Source: an uncultured Prevotella sp. (GTDB lineage: Bacteria > Bacteroidota > Bacteroidia > Bacteroidales > Bacteroidaceae). Taken from it: DNA of 64,000 nt. The stretch lies in assembly GCA_937895845.1 (NCBI GenBank), contig CALBLK010000042.1, positions 62,001 to 126,000 of the forward strand, written 5' to 3'. This document shows positions 1 to 8,462 of the stretch, one piece after another. Position 1 is the stretch's first letter. Every line of letters starts with the position of its first letter. The translations under genes and the position numbers were made by a program. The notes beneath the pieces are model-generated. The model saw only the letters and a program-made list of their open reading frames with translations, made no database searches and was not told where the DNA came from.

Positions 1-867
1 GATGTAGACCGTTGAGAGGCACAGCAGTGTGTAGAAGGGCAGCAGCCAGAGGAACAGGCGGCGGGCGCGGGCGTTCCACACGAGCATCATCAGGATGGTG
101 CTCACGCCGACATGGCTGCTTGGAAAGGCTGCCGTGGGCCGCTCGCCGGCGGCGTGGGCGCTGGCCACCATCTGGTAGAACACGCCGTCGTGGTAGCCCG
201 GGCTGGGCAGGGCCTCCTGGTGGGTGGCGAAATAGTCGCCCACGTTGGGCAGGATGCCGCGCGCCACCTCGGCTGTGCCCACGGCGTTGAAGTAGTACTG
301 CGGCCCGGCTACCGGCAGTGCGATGTAGATGGCGTAGTAGATGAAGAACGAGGCGAGGACGATGAACGTCGCCTTGCCGAACTGCTCGTAGCGCCAGCCG
401 AAGAAGAAGGCGGTCACCAGTGCTATCATGGGGTAGTAGGCCGTGTAGCCGAGGTCCATCAGCTCGCTGAACACCGGGTGGCCGAACTTCTGCGAGAACA
501 CCAGTGCCGGCTGGCAGCCGAACCAGTCTTGCTCCCACCGCGCGAAGATGTGGTCGAGGTTGGGGAACATGCGGTTGAACTCGTAGGTGTCGGGGTACCA
601 CCAGGAGAGCAGGGCCAGCTGTGCGGCTATGCGCGCCAGGCGCGTGAGGCGGCAGGGAATCATGCGGTAGACGGCCCACAGGGCCAGTGTCATCACCGCG
701 ATCTGCACCCGGCCCCAGAGCATGTCCATGGGCTGGCGCACCTTGGTGTAGGTGAACAGCAGCAGCAGCAGCGTGAGCGCAAGGTAGCCCATCATCACCC
801 ACTCGGCGGCCAGCAGGCCCCTGGCGGGGCGCTTCTCGAGCTTGAAGAGCGTCTTTAGCGTGTTCAT
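1..867 (-). CDS. PAP2-family membrane phosphatase/transferase, C-terminus cut by window edge
   Basis: The first 289 residues are visible; the gene runs off base 1. The N-terminal half is strongly hydrophobic with several membrane segments. Near residues 240-255 it reads GERPTAAFPSSHVG, the second conserved block of the PAP2/AUR1 superfamily, with PSSH in place of the usual PSGH. The third block (HxxxD) would lie beyond the edge. Family members dephosphorylate or transfer phosphorylated lipid head groups. The start codon (865-867) overlaps the stop of the upstream epimerase as ATGA, so the two are translationally coupled and probably act in one pathway. A sphingolipid or inositol-lipid role is an inference; an undecaprenyl- or phosphatidyl-phosphate phosphatase is equally possible. 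Confidence 0.8.
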   Translation of the reverse strand, partial: MNTLKTLFKLEKRPARGLLAAEWVMMGYLALTLLLLLFTYTKVRQPMDMLWGRVQIAVMTLALWAVYRMIPCRLTRLARIAAQLALLSWWYPDTYEFNRMFPNLDHIFARWEQDWFGCQPALVFSQKFGHPVFSELMDLGYTAYYPMIALVTAFFFGWRYEQFGKATFIVLASFFIYYAIYIALPVAGPQYYFNAVGTAEVARGILPNVGDYFATHQEALPSPGYHDGVFYQMVASAHAAGERPTAAFPSSHVGVSTILMMLVWNARARRLFLWLLPFYTLLCLSTVYI

Positions 868-1856
868 ACCCACTTGTTCTCCCTGTACCATTGCACGGTG
901 AGCCTCACGCCGCGCTCCAGGCCGTATTCGGGCCGGTAGCCCAGCTCGCGCTCGGCCGGGGCGATGTCGCAGCGCCAGTTGCGCTGTTTCAGTATGCGGT
1001 ACTTGTCGTTGTTGAGCGCCGTCACGTGGCCGGTGATGTGCCCCATGGCCTCGCCGCAGGCCGTGACGGCGCGCAGCAGCCACAGCGGGGCCTTGACGCG
1101 GACCACCCAGGGGTTGCCCAGCTCGCGGCGCACCAGGTCGCTGAAGGTGCGCGAGCTGTACACCCGGCCGTCGCTGAGGAAGTACTTGCGTCCGGGCTGG
1201 CCGTGGTCGAGGGCCAGGAAGACGGCCTGCACCACGTCTTTCACGTAGACGAAGGTGATGTCCTGCGGCTTGAAGCCCACGGCAAAGTCGGTGTGCTCGC
1301 TGATGCTTTTCACCATCATGAAGTAGTCCTTCTCCCGCGGTCCGTACACCCCCGTGGGGCGCAGGGTCACGCAGGGCAGGCCGTCCATGCTGTCGAGCAG
1401 CCGCTCGGCCTCCAGCTTGCTGCGTCCGTAGGCCGTGTTGGGGCGCGGCGTGTCGCGCTCGGTAATCTCGGTGTAGGGCTGTTTCTCGCGCACGGGTCCG
1501 AACACGCTCAGGCTGCTCACGAACACGAAGCGCCGCAGCGGCGTCTTCAGTTCCGTGAGGGCCTCGGCCAGGTTCCTGGTGCCCCGGGTGTTGGTGGCGA
1601 AGAAGTCGGACGCGTGGAGGCACTTGGTCACGCCCGCGGCGTGTACCACGTAGTCGAGCCTGAGGTCTTTGAGCTGCTCCTTGAGCTGCCGCTTGTCGCC
1701 CAGGTCCAGTTCGATGAAGTGTATGCGGCTGTCTGCCAGGTAGGCGCGGCTGCTTGTCTTCCTTACGGCCGCCCACACCTGCATGCCCCTGTTCAGGGCC
1801 TCCTCGGCGATAAAGCTGCCGATGAAGCCGGTGGCTCCGGTGATGAGTATGTTCAT
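864..1856 (-). CDS. NAD(P)-dependent epimerase/dehydratase-family oxidoreductase (extended SDR)
   Basis: This 330-residue extended short-chain dehydrogenase has the nucleotide-binding motif GATGFIG at residues 7-13, a serine cluster VSSLSVFG near 113-120, and the catalytic pair Y143xxxK147 (YGRSK). It is cytosolic with no signal peptide. The substrate cannot be read from sequence. Homologs sit beside a PAP2 gene in other Bacteroidales, and one Bacteroides enzyme of this general family reduces 3-ketosphinganine in sphingolipid synthesis, so that role is a hypothesis here. A nucleotide-sugar epimerase is the alternative. It lies 78 bp downstream of lgt on the same strand and overlaps the PAP2 gene by four bases. 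Confidence 0.88.
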   Translation of the reverse strand: MNILITGATGFIGSFIAEEALNRGMQVWAAVRKTSSRAYLADSRIHFIELDLGDKRQLKEQLKDLRLDYVVHAAGVTKCLHASDFFATNTRGTRNLAEALTELKTPLRRFVFVSSLSVFGPVREKQPYTEITERDTPRPNTAYGRSKLEAERLLDSMDGLPCVTLRPTGVYGPREKDYFMMVKSISEHTDFAVGFKPQDITFVYVKDVVQAVFLALDHGQPGRKYFLSDGRVYSSRTFSDLVRRELGNPWVVRVKAPLWLLRAVTACGEAMGHITGHVTALNNDKYRILKQRNWRCDIAPAERELGYRPEYGLERGVRLTVQWYRENKWV

Positions 1857-1934
1857 GTCTTTTCGGTTTTTGCAGTGACGGTTGGTCAGCGGTGTGCGCC
1901 GCGGTGCCGCGCACCCGTTTTTCGGCTGGTGCGC

Positions 1935-2765
1935 TCAGCCCTCGGCGCCGAGCCGTTTCATCCAGCGCCCGCCGGCCATGCAGGCCACGCCGAGCGCGAT
2001 GAAGGGGATGCTGAGCAGCTGTCCCATGTCAAGGGGCAGGCTGGCCTCGAAGGCCTCCTGCACCTCCTTGGTGTATTCGATGAGGAAGCGTGCGGTGAAG
2101 ATGCAGGTGAGGCAGAGGCCGAAGAAGAAGCCCGTGCCCACGCGTGCGGGCCGCTTGCGGTAGACGGCCCACCCGATGAAGAAGAGCAGCGCGTAGGCCA
2201 GCGCCTCGTAGAGCTGTCCCGGGTGGCGCGGCATGGTGTCGACCCGGGCGAAGATGAAGGCCCAGGGCACGTCGGTCACCTTGCCGATGATCTCCGAGTT
2301 CATCAGGTTGCCCAGGCGGATGAAGCAGGCTGTGGCCGGCGTGGCGATGGCCACGTTGTCGAGCACGCGCCAGATGTTCACCTTGGTCTTGCGCACATAG
2401 AGCCACAGGGCCGCCATGAGGCCCAGCGTTCCGCCGTGGCTGGCCAGTCCCTCGTAGCCGGTGAATTTCCAGCCCCCCTGGGGCAGGAAGTGGATGGGCA
2501 GCAGCATCTCGGCCACGTGGGCCGGCGACGCCAGGTAGTAGCCGGGCTGGTAGAACAGGCAGTGGCCCAGCCGGGCGCCCGCCAGGATGCCGACGAAGCA
2601 GTAGACGAACAGCGGCTCGAACAGCTCGGCCTTGATTCCCTGCTGCCTGTACAGCCTCCTCACGATGAGGTAGGCCAGCAGCAGCCCCGCCAGCCAGCAC
2701 AGGCTGTACCAGCGTACAAACCCGAAGGCCGTCAGGTCCGGGTTCCAGTAGACGAACAGTGACAT
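1935..2765 (-). CDS. lgt: Prolipoprotein diacylglyceryl transferase
   Basis: Lgt transfers the diacylglyceryl group of phosphatidylglycerol to the lipobox cysteine of prolipoproteins in the inner membrane. The 276-residue protein has several membrane helices. It carries the family signatures GYEGLASHGG (residues 103-112), RLGNLMNSEIIG (150-161, the conserved R-GN-N-E block) and RHPGQLYEAL (180-189). Length is normal for the family. It starts 11 bp after the stop of ychF and so is probably co-transcribed with it. The window encodes many lipoproteins (fimbrillins, TlpA-like, the 52.3-kb protein) that would be its substrates. Confidence 0.97.
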   Translation of the reverse strand: MSLFVYWNPDLTAFGFVRWYSLCWLAGLLLAYLIVRRLYRQQGIKAELFEPLFVYCFVGILAGARLGHCLFYQPGYYLASPAHVAEMLLPIHFLPQGGWKFTGYEGLASHGGTLGLMAALWLYVRKTKVNIWRVLDNVAIATPATACFIRLGNLMNSEIIGKVTDVPWAFIFARVDTMPRHPGQLYEALAYALLFFIGWAVYRKRPARVGTGFFFGLCLTCIFTARFLIEYTKEVQEAFEASLPLDMGQLLSIPFIALGVACMAGGRWMKRLGAEG

Positions 2766-2776
2766 GGCCTTGGCGT

Positions 2777-3877
2777 TTAGACGTTGAACCTGAAGTGCAT
2801 GATGTCGCCGTCCTCCACCACGTAGTCCTTGCCCTCGATGCCCAGTTTCCCGGCCTCGCGCACGGCGGCCTCTGAGCCGTAGGCGATGTAGTCGTCATAC
2901 TTGATCACCTCGGCGCGGATGAATCCCTTCTCGAAGTCGGTGTGGATAACGCCGGCGCACTGCGGCGCCTTCCACCCCTTGTGGTAGGTCCAGGCCTTCA
3001 CCTCCATCTCGCCGGCGGTGATGAAGGTCTGCAGGTTCAGCAGCGAGTAGGCCTTCTTGATGAGCCTGTTCACGCCGCTCTCCTCCAGTCCCAGCTCCTC
3101 GAGGAACATCTGCTTGTCCTCGTACGACTCGAGCCCGGCGATGTCCTCCTCGGTCTTGGCGGCTATCACCATGGCCTCGGCGCCCTCCTCGCGCGCCAGC
3201 TCCTCCACTTTCTGTGTCAGCGCGTTGCCGGTCTTGGCGCCCGCCTCGTCCACGTTGCACACGTAGAGCACCGGCTTGGCCGTGAGCAGAAACAGGTTGC
3301 GGGCCGCGTCCTGCTCCTCTTTCGAGTCGAACGTCACCGTGCGCGCGTTCCTGCCCTGCTCCAGCGCGCCCTTGTAGGCTTCGAGCACGGCGGCCTCCAC
3401 CCTGGCCTCCTTGTTGCCGGCGGCCGCTGCCTTCTGCTGCTTGGCCAGGCGGCTCTCCACCGTCTCCAGGTCTTTGAGCTGCAGTTCGGTGTCAATGATT
3501 TCCTTGTCGCGTATGGGGTCGATGGCGCAGTCAACGTGCGTGATGTTCTCGTCCTCGAAGCAGCGCAGCACATGGATGATGGCGTCGGTCTCGCGGATGT
3601 TGCCCAGGAACTTGTTGCCCAGGCCCTCGCCCTTCGACGCGCCCTTCACCAGTCCGGCGATGTCAACAATCTCGCAGGTGGCGGGCACGATGCGTCCGGG
3701 GTGCACCAGCTCGGCCAGCTTGGTGAGCCGCTCGTCGGGCACGGTGATCACGCCCACGTTGGGCTCTATCGTGCAGAAAGGGAAGTTGGCTGCCTGCGCC
3801 TTTGCGCTTGACAGGCAGTTGAACAGGGTCGATTTGCCCACGTTGGGCAGCCCCACAATACCACATTTTAATGCCAT
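2777..3877 (-). CDS. ychF: Redox-regulated P-loop ATPase YchF
   Basis: YchF/OLA1 is an Obg-related, ribosome-associated P-loop NTPase that prefers ATP. The 366-residue protein has Walker A GLPNVGKST at residues 9-17 and the switch region DIAGLVKGASKGEGLGN. The G4-like position reads NVDE instead of NKxD, which is typical of YchF, and a TGS domain forms the C-terminus. Length and motifs are complete. A TAACTTTG -7 element reads on the minus strand at 3912-3919, about 35 bp before the start codon; I see no well-spaced -33 element. The gene heads the ychF-lgt-epimerase-PAP2 run. Confidence 0.97.
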   Translation of the reverse strand: MALKCGIVGLPNVGKSTLFNCLSSAKAQAANFPFCTIEPNVGVITVPDERLTKLAELVHPGRIVPATCEIVDIAGLVKGASKGEGLGNKFLGNIRETDAIIHVLRCFEDENITHVDCAIDPIRDKEIIDTELQLKDLETVESRLAKQQKAAAAGNKEARVEAAVLEAYKGALEQGRNARTVTFDSKEEQDAARNLFLLTAKPVLYVCNVDEAGAKTGNALTQKVEELAREEGAEAMVIAAKTEEDIAGLESYEDKQMFLEELGLEESGVNRLIKKAYSLLNLQTFITAGEMEVKAWTYHKGWKAPQCAGVIHTDFEKGFIRAEVIKYDDYIAYGSEAAVREAGKLGIEGKDYVVEDGDIMHFRFNV

Positions 3878-3997
3878 TTCTTTATTTTGTTTTCTGTTTG
3901 TAATTCCTTTGCAAAGTTAGTTGATTTTGGCCGAAAGGCGAAACAAAAGCGGTGCAAAGGGTGTTCAGGGCCCTTGTTTCGGCCTGCCGCCGCGTTC

Positions 3998-4432
3998 TCA
4001 CCCCTTGCCGTGGGGCGGCATGCGGCGCCGGGCGTGCCGGGTGAGCGCCAGCCGCACCAGCAGGAAGTTCAGCGGCACGGCCACGGCGTAGACGGGCAGG
4101 GGCACCCATTCGGGGGGCACGCCGGCCAGGCAGAACAGGTTGAACAGGCTGATCTGAACCGCATAGTTCACGGCGTGGCTGCCGGCAAACTTCGCAAGCC
4201 GCGCCCACGAGGGGCTTACCCTGAACGTGTAGGCCACCGACAGGGCGTAGTTGCACGCAAAGCTCACGGCGAAGCCTGCGGTGTAGGCCACGTTCTTTTC
4301 GGCCACCGGCAGCAGCAGCCAGTACACGCCGTAGTGGATGGCCGTGGCCGCCACGCCCACCACGCCGAAGCGCGCCAGCTCGCCAAGCCTTGCGGCCCGG
4401 GGGCCGGCGCTGTGTGTGTTGTCTGTCTTCAT
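3998..4432 (-). CDS. GtrA-like family membrane protein
   Basis: A 144-residue protein with four predicted membrane helices. The first begins LARFGVVGVAATAIHYGVYW (about residues 19-38), followed by the polar-aromatic motif FACNYALSVAYTF typical of the GtrA/DPMS family. These proteins are proposed to help flip polyprenyl-linked sugars or to accompany glycosyltransferases in envelope polysaccharide synthesis. It lies 75 bp downstream of polA and 120 bp upstream of ychF on the same strand. No glycosyltransferase is adjacent, so the partner is unknown. Confidence 0.88.
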   Translation of the reverse strand: MKTDNTHSAGPRAARLGELARFGVVGVAATAIHYGVYWLLLPVAEKNVAYTAGFAVSFACNYALSVAYTFRVSPSWARLAKFAGSHAVNYAVQISLFNLFCLAGVPPEWVPLPVYAVAVPLNFLLVRLALTRHARRRMPPHGKG

Positions 4433-4507
4433 GCCGTCTTGATATGGATGGACAGCCAGGGCTGTCTGGCCGCATGGCTGCCTGGGCGGGGTGGGGGAGT
4501 GGCCCGC

Positions 4508-7276
4508 TCAGTGGGCCTCGAGCCAGTTGGCCCCCCAGCCGCAGTCGGCCACCAGGGGCACCCGCATCTTGAGGGCCTGTTCCATCTCCTCTTTCACGAT
4601 GCGTTCCACGCTTTCCCTCTCCCCGGGCGGCACGCTGAAGTTCAGTTCGTCGTGCACCTGGATAATCATTTTCGCGCGGATGCCTTCGGCCCTGAAGCGG
4701 CGGTCTATGCGCACCATGGCCACCTTGATGATGTCGGCTGCCGTGCCCTGGATGGGCGCGTTGATGGCGTTGCGCTCGGCAAAGCCCCTCACGGTGGCGT
4801 TGCGCGAGCTGATGTCGGGCAGGTAGCGGCGGCGCCCGAAGAGCGTGGTCACGTAGCCCTGGCGGCGCGCCACCTCCTTCGCCTCCTCCATGTAGGCTCT
4901 CACCTGCGGGAAGGTGTCAAAGTAGCCGTCAATCAGCTCCTTGGCCTCCGCGCGGCTGATGCCGAGGCGCTCGGCCAGTCCGAAGGTGGTGATGCCGTAG
5001 ATGATGCCGAAGTTGGCGCGCTTCGCCTTGGTGCGCTCGTCGCGGGTCACCTCGCCGATGGGCTTCCTGTATATCCTGGCCGCCGTGGCGGCGTGGATGT
5101 CCTGTCCCTCGCTGAAGGCCTCCACCATGTTGGGGTCGCCGCTGAGGTGGGCCATCACGCGCAGCTCTATCTGGCTGTAGTCGGCCGAGAAGAACAGGCA
5201 GCCCGGCTCGGGCACGAAGGCCTTGCGTATCTCCTTGCCGTCCTCGCCGCGTATGGGGATGTTCTGCAGGTTGGGGTCGCTGCTCGACAGGCGTCCCGTG
5301 GCGGTCACCGTCTGGTTGAACGAGGTGTGTATGTGCCCCGTGTGGGGGTTGACGAGCTGCGGAAGCGCGTCGACATAGGTGCTCAGCAGTTTTTTCAGTC
5401 CCCGGTAGTCCAGTATGCGGGCCACTATCTCGTGCTTGTGGGCCAGGGCTTGCAGCACCTCCTCGCTGGTGACAAACTGCCCCGACTTGGTTTTCTTGGC
5501 CTTCTCAACCAGCTTCAGCTTGCCAAACAGGATGTCGCCCACCTGCCGTGGCGACGAGATGTTGAACTCCTCGCCGGCCAGGCGGTAGATGTCCTGTTCG
5601 ATGTCGCGCAGCCTCCCGTTGAACAGCTGCGACGTTTCGGCCAGCGCGCCGGTGTCCAGGCGCACGCCGCTCAGCTCCATCCCGGCCAGCACCTGCATCA
5701 GCGGCATCTCGATGTCGCGGAACAGCCGCTCAACCCCCCTTTCGGCGAGCACCGGCTCCAGCGTGTTCTTCAGCCGCAGTGTGATGTCGGCATCCTCGGC
5801 AGCGTAGTCCAGCACGGCCCCGGGCTCCAGGTCGCGCATTGACCGCTGGCCGCGCCCCTTGGGCCCGATGAGCTCTTCGATGTGCACGGTGCGGTAGTTC
5901 AGGTAAACCTCTGCCATGTAGTCCATGTTGTGGTGTAGCTCCGGCTGGATGAGATAGTGGGCTATCATCGTGTCGAACATCTCGCCGGCCACTGTCACCC
6001 CGTAGCGGTGGAGCACCTTGAGGTCGTACTTCAGGTTTTGCCCCACCTTCACGATTTTGGCGTTCTCATAGAGCGGTTTAAACAAATTAACAATCTTTTC
6101 GGCTTCTTCACGTTCTGCCGGAATGGGCACGTAAAACGCCTCTCCCTCGCGGGCGGCGAAGCTCAAACCCACCAGTTCGGCCGCCATTGCGTCGGTCGAA
6201 GTGGTCTCTGTGTCCAGACTGAGAATTTGTTTTGTCAATAAATAGTCACGAATTTTCTTCATTTCATCCTCACTGTCAGCAAGTTGGTAGTTGTGAGGTG
6301 TGGTTTTTAGGCTCTCAAAACTTGCGTTTTTTTCGCCAGCTTGGCCGTCGGTCGGATTTTCGGCAAACAAATCGAGTTGCCTGTTGGCGTTATTTGAACT
6401 ATTTTCTGATTTTTTAAGGATTCTGTTTGCGAGCGACTTAAACTCCAGTTCGTCAAAAATTTTCTTCAGTTCCTCCTCGTCCGGCTCGCTCACCTTCATT
6501 GACTCGAGCGGCAGGTCGAGGGGCACGTCGGTCCTGATGGTGGCGAGAAACTTCGAGAACCTTATCTTGTCGGCGTTCTCCTCCACCTTTTTCTTCATCG
6601 CCCCCTTGAGCTCGCCGGTGTTGCCGAGCAGGTTCTCCACACTGCCAAACTGGCTGATGAGCTTCACGGCGGTCTTCTCGCCCACGCCCGGGCAGCCGGG
6701 TATGTTGTCGGACGCGTCGCCCATCAGCGCCAGCAGGTCGGTCACCTGGGCCGTGTCGCTGATGCCATACTTCTGCTTGATGGCTTCCTCGTCGAGCACC
6801 TCGTAGCCGTTGTCGCCGTATCTGGGGCGGTACATCCTCACGTTGGGCCCCACCAGTTGCCCGTAGTCCTTGTCGGGGGTGAGCATGAGCGTGTCCACCC
6901 CGGCGGCCCCGGTGCGCCTGGCGATGGTGCCAATCACGTCGTCGGCCTCGAAGCCGGGCACCTCGACCGCGGTGATGCGCCATGCCTTGAGGATGTCCTT
7001 GATGACGGGCACTGACCGCTTGATGTCCTCGGGGCAGGCCTCGCGCTGCGCCTTGTACTCGGGGTAGGCCTCGTGGCGGAACGTGGGTCCGCTGGGGTCG
7101 AAGGCCACGGCGATGTGCGTCGGCGACTCCTTGCCGAGCACCTCGCCCACGGTGTTCACAAAGCCCATGATGGCCGAGGTGTTCAGACCTTTCGAGTTGA
7201 TCCGGGGGTTTTTGATAAAGGCATAGTAGGCCCGGTAGATCAGCGCATACGCGTCGATGAGAAACAGTTTATCCAT
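4508..7276 (-). CDS. polA: DNA polymerase I
   Basis: A 922-residue Pol I for Okazaki-fragment maturation and repair synthesis. The N-terminal 5'-nuclease domain is intact (residues 1 to about 300). It is followed by a 3'-5' proofreading domain whose first acidic motif DTET (about residue 354) is preserved, so proofreading is probably active. The polymerase domain has motif A DYSQIELR (about 700), motif B around KRANFGIIYG and motif C VHDE (about 873). The linker near residues 290-320 (+ strand 6320-6420) is noticeably AT-richer than the flanks. The gene is divergent from the polyprenyl synthetase with a 77-bp gap. Confidence 0.98.
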   Translation of the reverse strand: MDKLFLIDAYALIYRAYYAFIKNPRINSKGLNTSAIMGFVNTVGEVLGKESPTHIAVAFDPSGPTFRHEAYPEYKAQREACPEDIKRSVPVIKDILKAWRITAVEVPGFEADDVIGTIARRTGAAGVDTLMLTPDKDYGQLVGPNVRMYRPRYGDNGYEVLDEEAIKQKYGISDTAQVTDLLALMGDASDNIPGCPGVGEKTAVKLISQFGSVENLLGNTGELKGAMKKKVEENADKIRFSKFLATIRTDVPLDLPLESMKVSEPDEEELKKIFDELEFKSLANRILKKSENSSNNANRQLDLFAENPTDGQAGEKNASFESLKTTPHNYQLADSEDEMKKIRDYLLTKQILSLDTETTSTDAMAAELVGLSFAAREGEAFYVPIPAEREEAEKIVNLFKPLYENAKIVKVGQNLKYDLKVLHRYGVTVAGEMFDTMIAHYLIQPELHHNMDYMAEVYLNYRTVHIEELIGPKGRGQRSMRDLEPGAVLDYAAEDADITLRLKNTLEPVLAERGVERLFRDIEMPLMQVLAGMELSGVRLDTGALAETSQLFNGRLRDIEQDIYRLAGEEFNISSPRQVGDILFGKLKLVEKAKKTKSGQFVTSEEVLQALAHKHEIVARILDYRGLKKLLSTYVDALPQLVNPHTGHIHTSFNQTVTATGRLSSSDPNLQNIPIRGEDGKEIRKAFVPEPGCLFFSADYSQIELRVMAHLSGDPNMVEAFSEGQDIHAATAARIYRKPIGEVTRDERTKAKRANFGIIYGITTFGLAERLGISRAEAKELIDGYFDTFPQVRAYMEEAKEVARRQGYVTTLFGRRRYLPDISSRNATVRGFAERNAINAPIQGTAADIIKVAMVRIDRRFRAEGIRAKMIIQVHDELNFSVPPGERESVERIVKEEMEQALKMRVPLVADCGWGANWLEAH

Positions 7277-7337
7277 CTTTCAGTCCATTTTCAGTGTAAA
7301 ATTACTAAAAAAAAACAGCATATCCCGAAATAATCAG

Positions 7338-7345
7338 TAATTTTG
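7338..7345 (+). promoter_or_regulatory. -7 promoter element for the polyprenyl synthetase
   Basis: TAATTTTG matches the Bacteroidota -7 consensus TAnnTTTG. It ends eight bases before the first ATG (7354), which predicts a leader of only a few bases. No TTTG is found 19-21 bases upstream. Confidence 0.5.
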
Positions 7346-7353
7346 TATCAAAT

Positions 7354-8340
7354 ATGACAACAATGGATGGCTTGACACTGATTAAACAGCCAATAGCGAG
7401 AGAGCTGTCAGACTTTACCGCCCTCTTTGACAAGTCGATGACCCACAGCGACGGAATGCTCGCGCAGGTGCTAAGGCACATCCGCCAGCGTGCGGGCAAG
7501 CGCATGCGCCCCATGCTCACGCTGCTCATGGCCAAGAACTTCGGCTGTGTGACCCAGACCACCCAGTATGCCGCCGTGGGCCTCGAGCTGCTCCACACGG
7601 CCAGCCTCGTTCACGACGACGTGGTCGACGAGAGTGCCGAGCGGCGCGGGCAGGCCTCGGTCAACGCCACCTACAGCAACCAGGTTGCCGTGCTCGTGGG
7701 CGACTACCTGCTTTCGACGGCCCTGCTCTGCGTGTCGCGCACCGGCAACCTCACCATTGTCGAGTATCTCTCGGAGCTGGGCCGCACGCTGGCCAGCGGC
7801 GAGATTCTGCAGCTCTCAAACATCCAGTGCGACGACATCTCAGAGGAGGTCTACTACCAGGTGATCAGCCAGAAGACGGCCGCGCTCTTCGAGGCCTGCT
7901 GCGCCATAGGAGCCCTGTCGGCCGGAGCAGGGGGCGAGGCCATCGCCGCGGCGCGCACCTTTGGCCGCAACCTGGGCATCATCTTCCAAATCAGGGACGA
8001 CATTTTCGACTACTTCGAGTCGGACGAGATAGGCAAGCCAACCGGCAACGACATGGCAGAGGGCAAGCTCACGCTGCCGGCCATACACGCCGTGAACGCC
8101 GCCGGCGACCCGGCCATCCGTGCGCTTGCGCTCAAGGTGAAGGGCCGCACCATCACGCCAGCCGAGATTGCGCGCCTCGTGGACTATACCAAGGCGCACG
8201 GCGGCATCGAGTATGCCGAGCGCCGAATGGATGACTTCAGGCGCGAGGCCCTGGCGTTCGTCGGCGCCTATGCTGCCGACCCGGCCATCAAGGCGGCCCT
8301 CGCCGCCTACCTTGACTTTGTGATCAGCCGCAACAAGTGA
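7354..8340 (+). CDS. Polyprenyl (trans-isoprenyl) diphosphate synthase
   Basis: A 328-residue class I isoprenyl diphosphate synthase that condenses isopentenyl diphosphate units into the long-chain prenyl diphosphate used for menaquinone. Both aspartate-rich motifs are present: DDVVD (about residues 87-91, in HDDVVDESAERRG) and DDIFD (about 214-218, in QIRDDIFDYFES). The GKRMRP substrate-binding motif is near residue 50. Chain length cannot be read by eye. A second ATG at 7363 is a possible alternative start, and would leave a more ordinary leader. The gene stands alone, divergent from polA and convergent with deoC. Confidence 0.95.
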   Translation: MTTMDGLTLIKQPIARELSDFTALFDKSMTHSDGMLAQVLRHIRQRAGKRMRPMLTLLMAKNFGCVTQTTQYAAVGLELLHTASLVHDDVVDESAERRGQASVNATYSNQVAVLVGDYLLSTALLCVSRTGNLTIVEYLSELGRTLASGEILQLSNIQCDDISEEVYYQVISQKTAALFEACCAIGALSAGAGGEAIAAARTFGRNLGIIFQIRDDIFDYFESDEIGKPTGNDMAEGKLTLPAIHAVNAAGDPAIRALALKVKGRTITPAEIARLVDYTKAHGGIEYAERRMDDFRREALAFVGAYAADPAIKAALAAYLDFVISRNK

Positions 8341-8354
8341 GCCGGCGCGTTGAG

Positions 8355-8399
8355 ACGCAGCGAGGGCGCCTGTAATCGTTACAGGCGCCCTCGCTGCGT
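8355..8399. terminator. Perfect 21-bp hairpin between convergent genes
   Basis: The arms 8355-8375 and 8379-8399 are exact reverse complements around the loop TCG. It lies between the polyprenyl synthetase stop and the deoC stop and most likely terminates transcription from both sides. Confidence 0.85.
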
Positions 8400-8462
8400 T
8401 ATATCCTGACCTGTGCCATGGCCCCGGTTTGGGCTTGTGCCCTTCGGCCCGGCCCCGGGGGG

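Noticed and set aside
891..2762. Long plus-strand open frame opposite the epimerase and lgt genes
   Set aside because: It is antisense to well-supported proteins and has the same codon-bias artefact.
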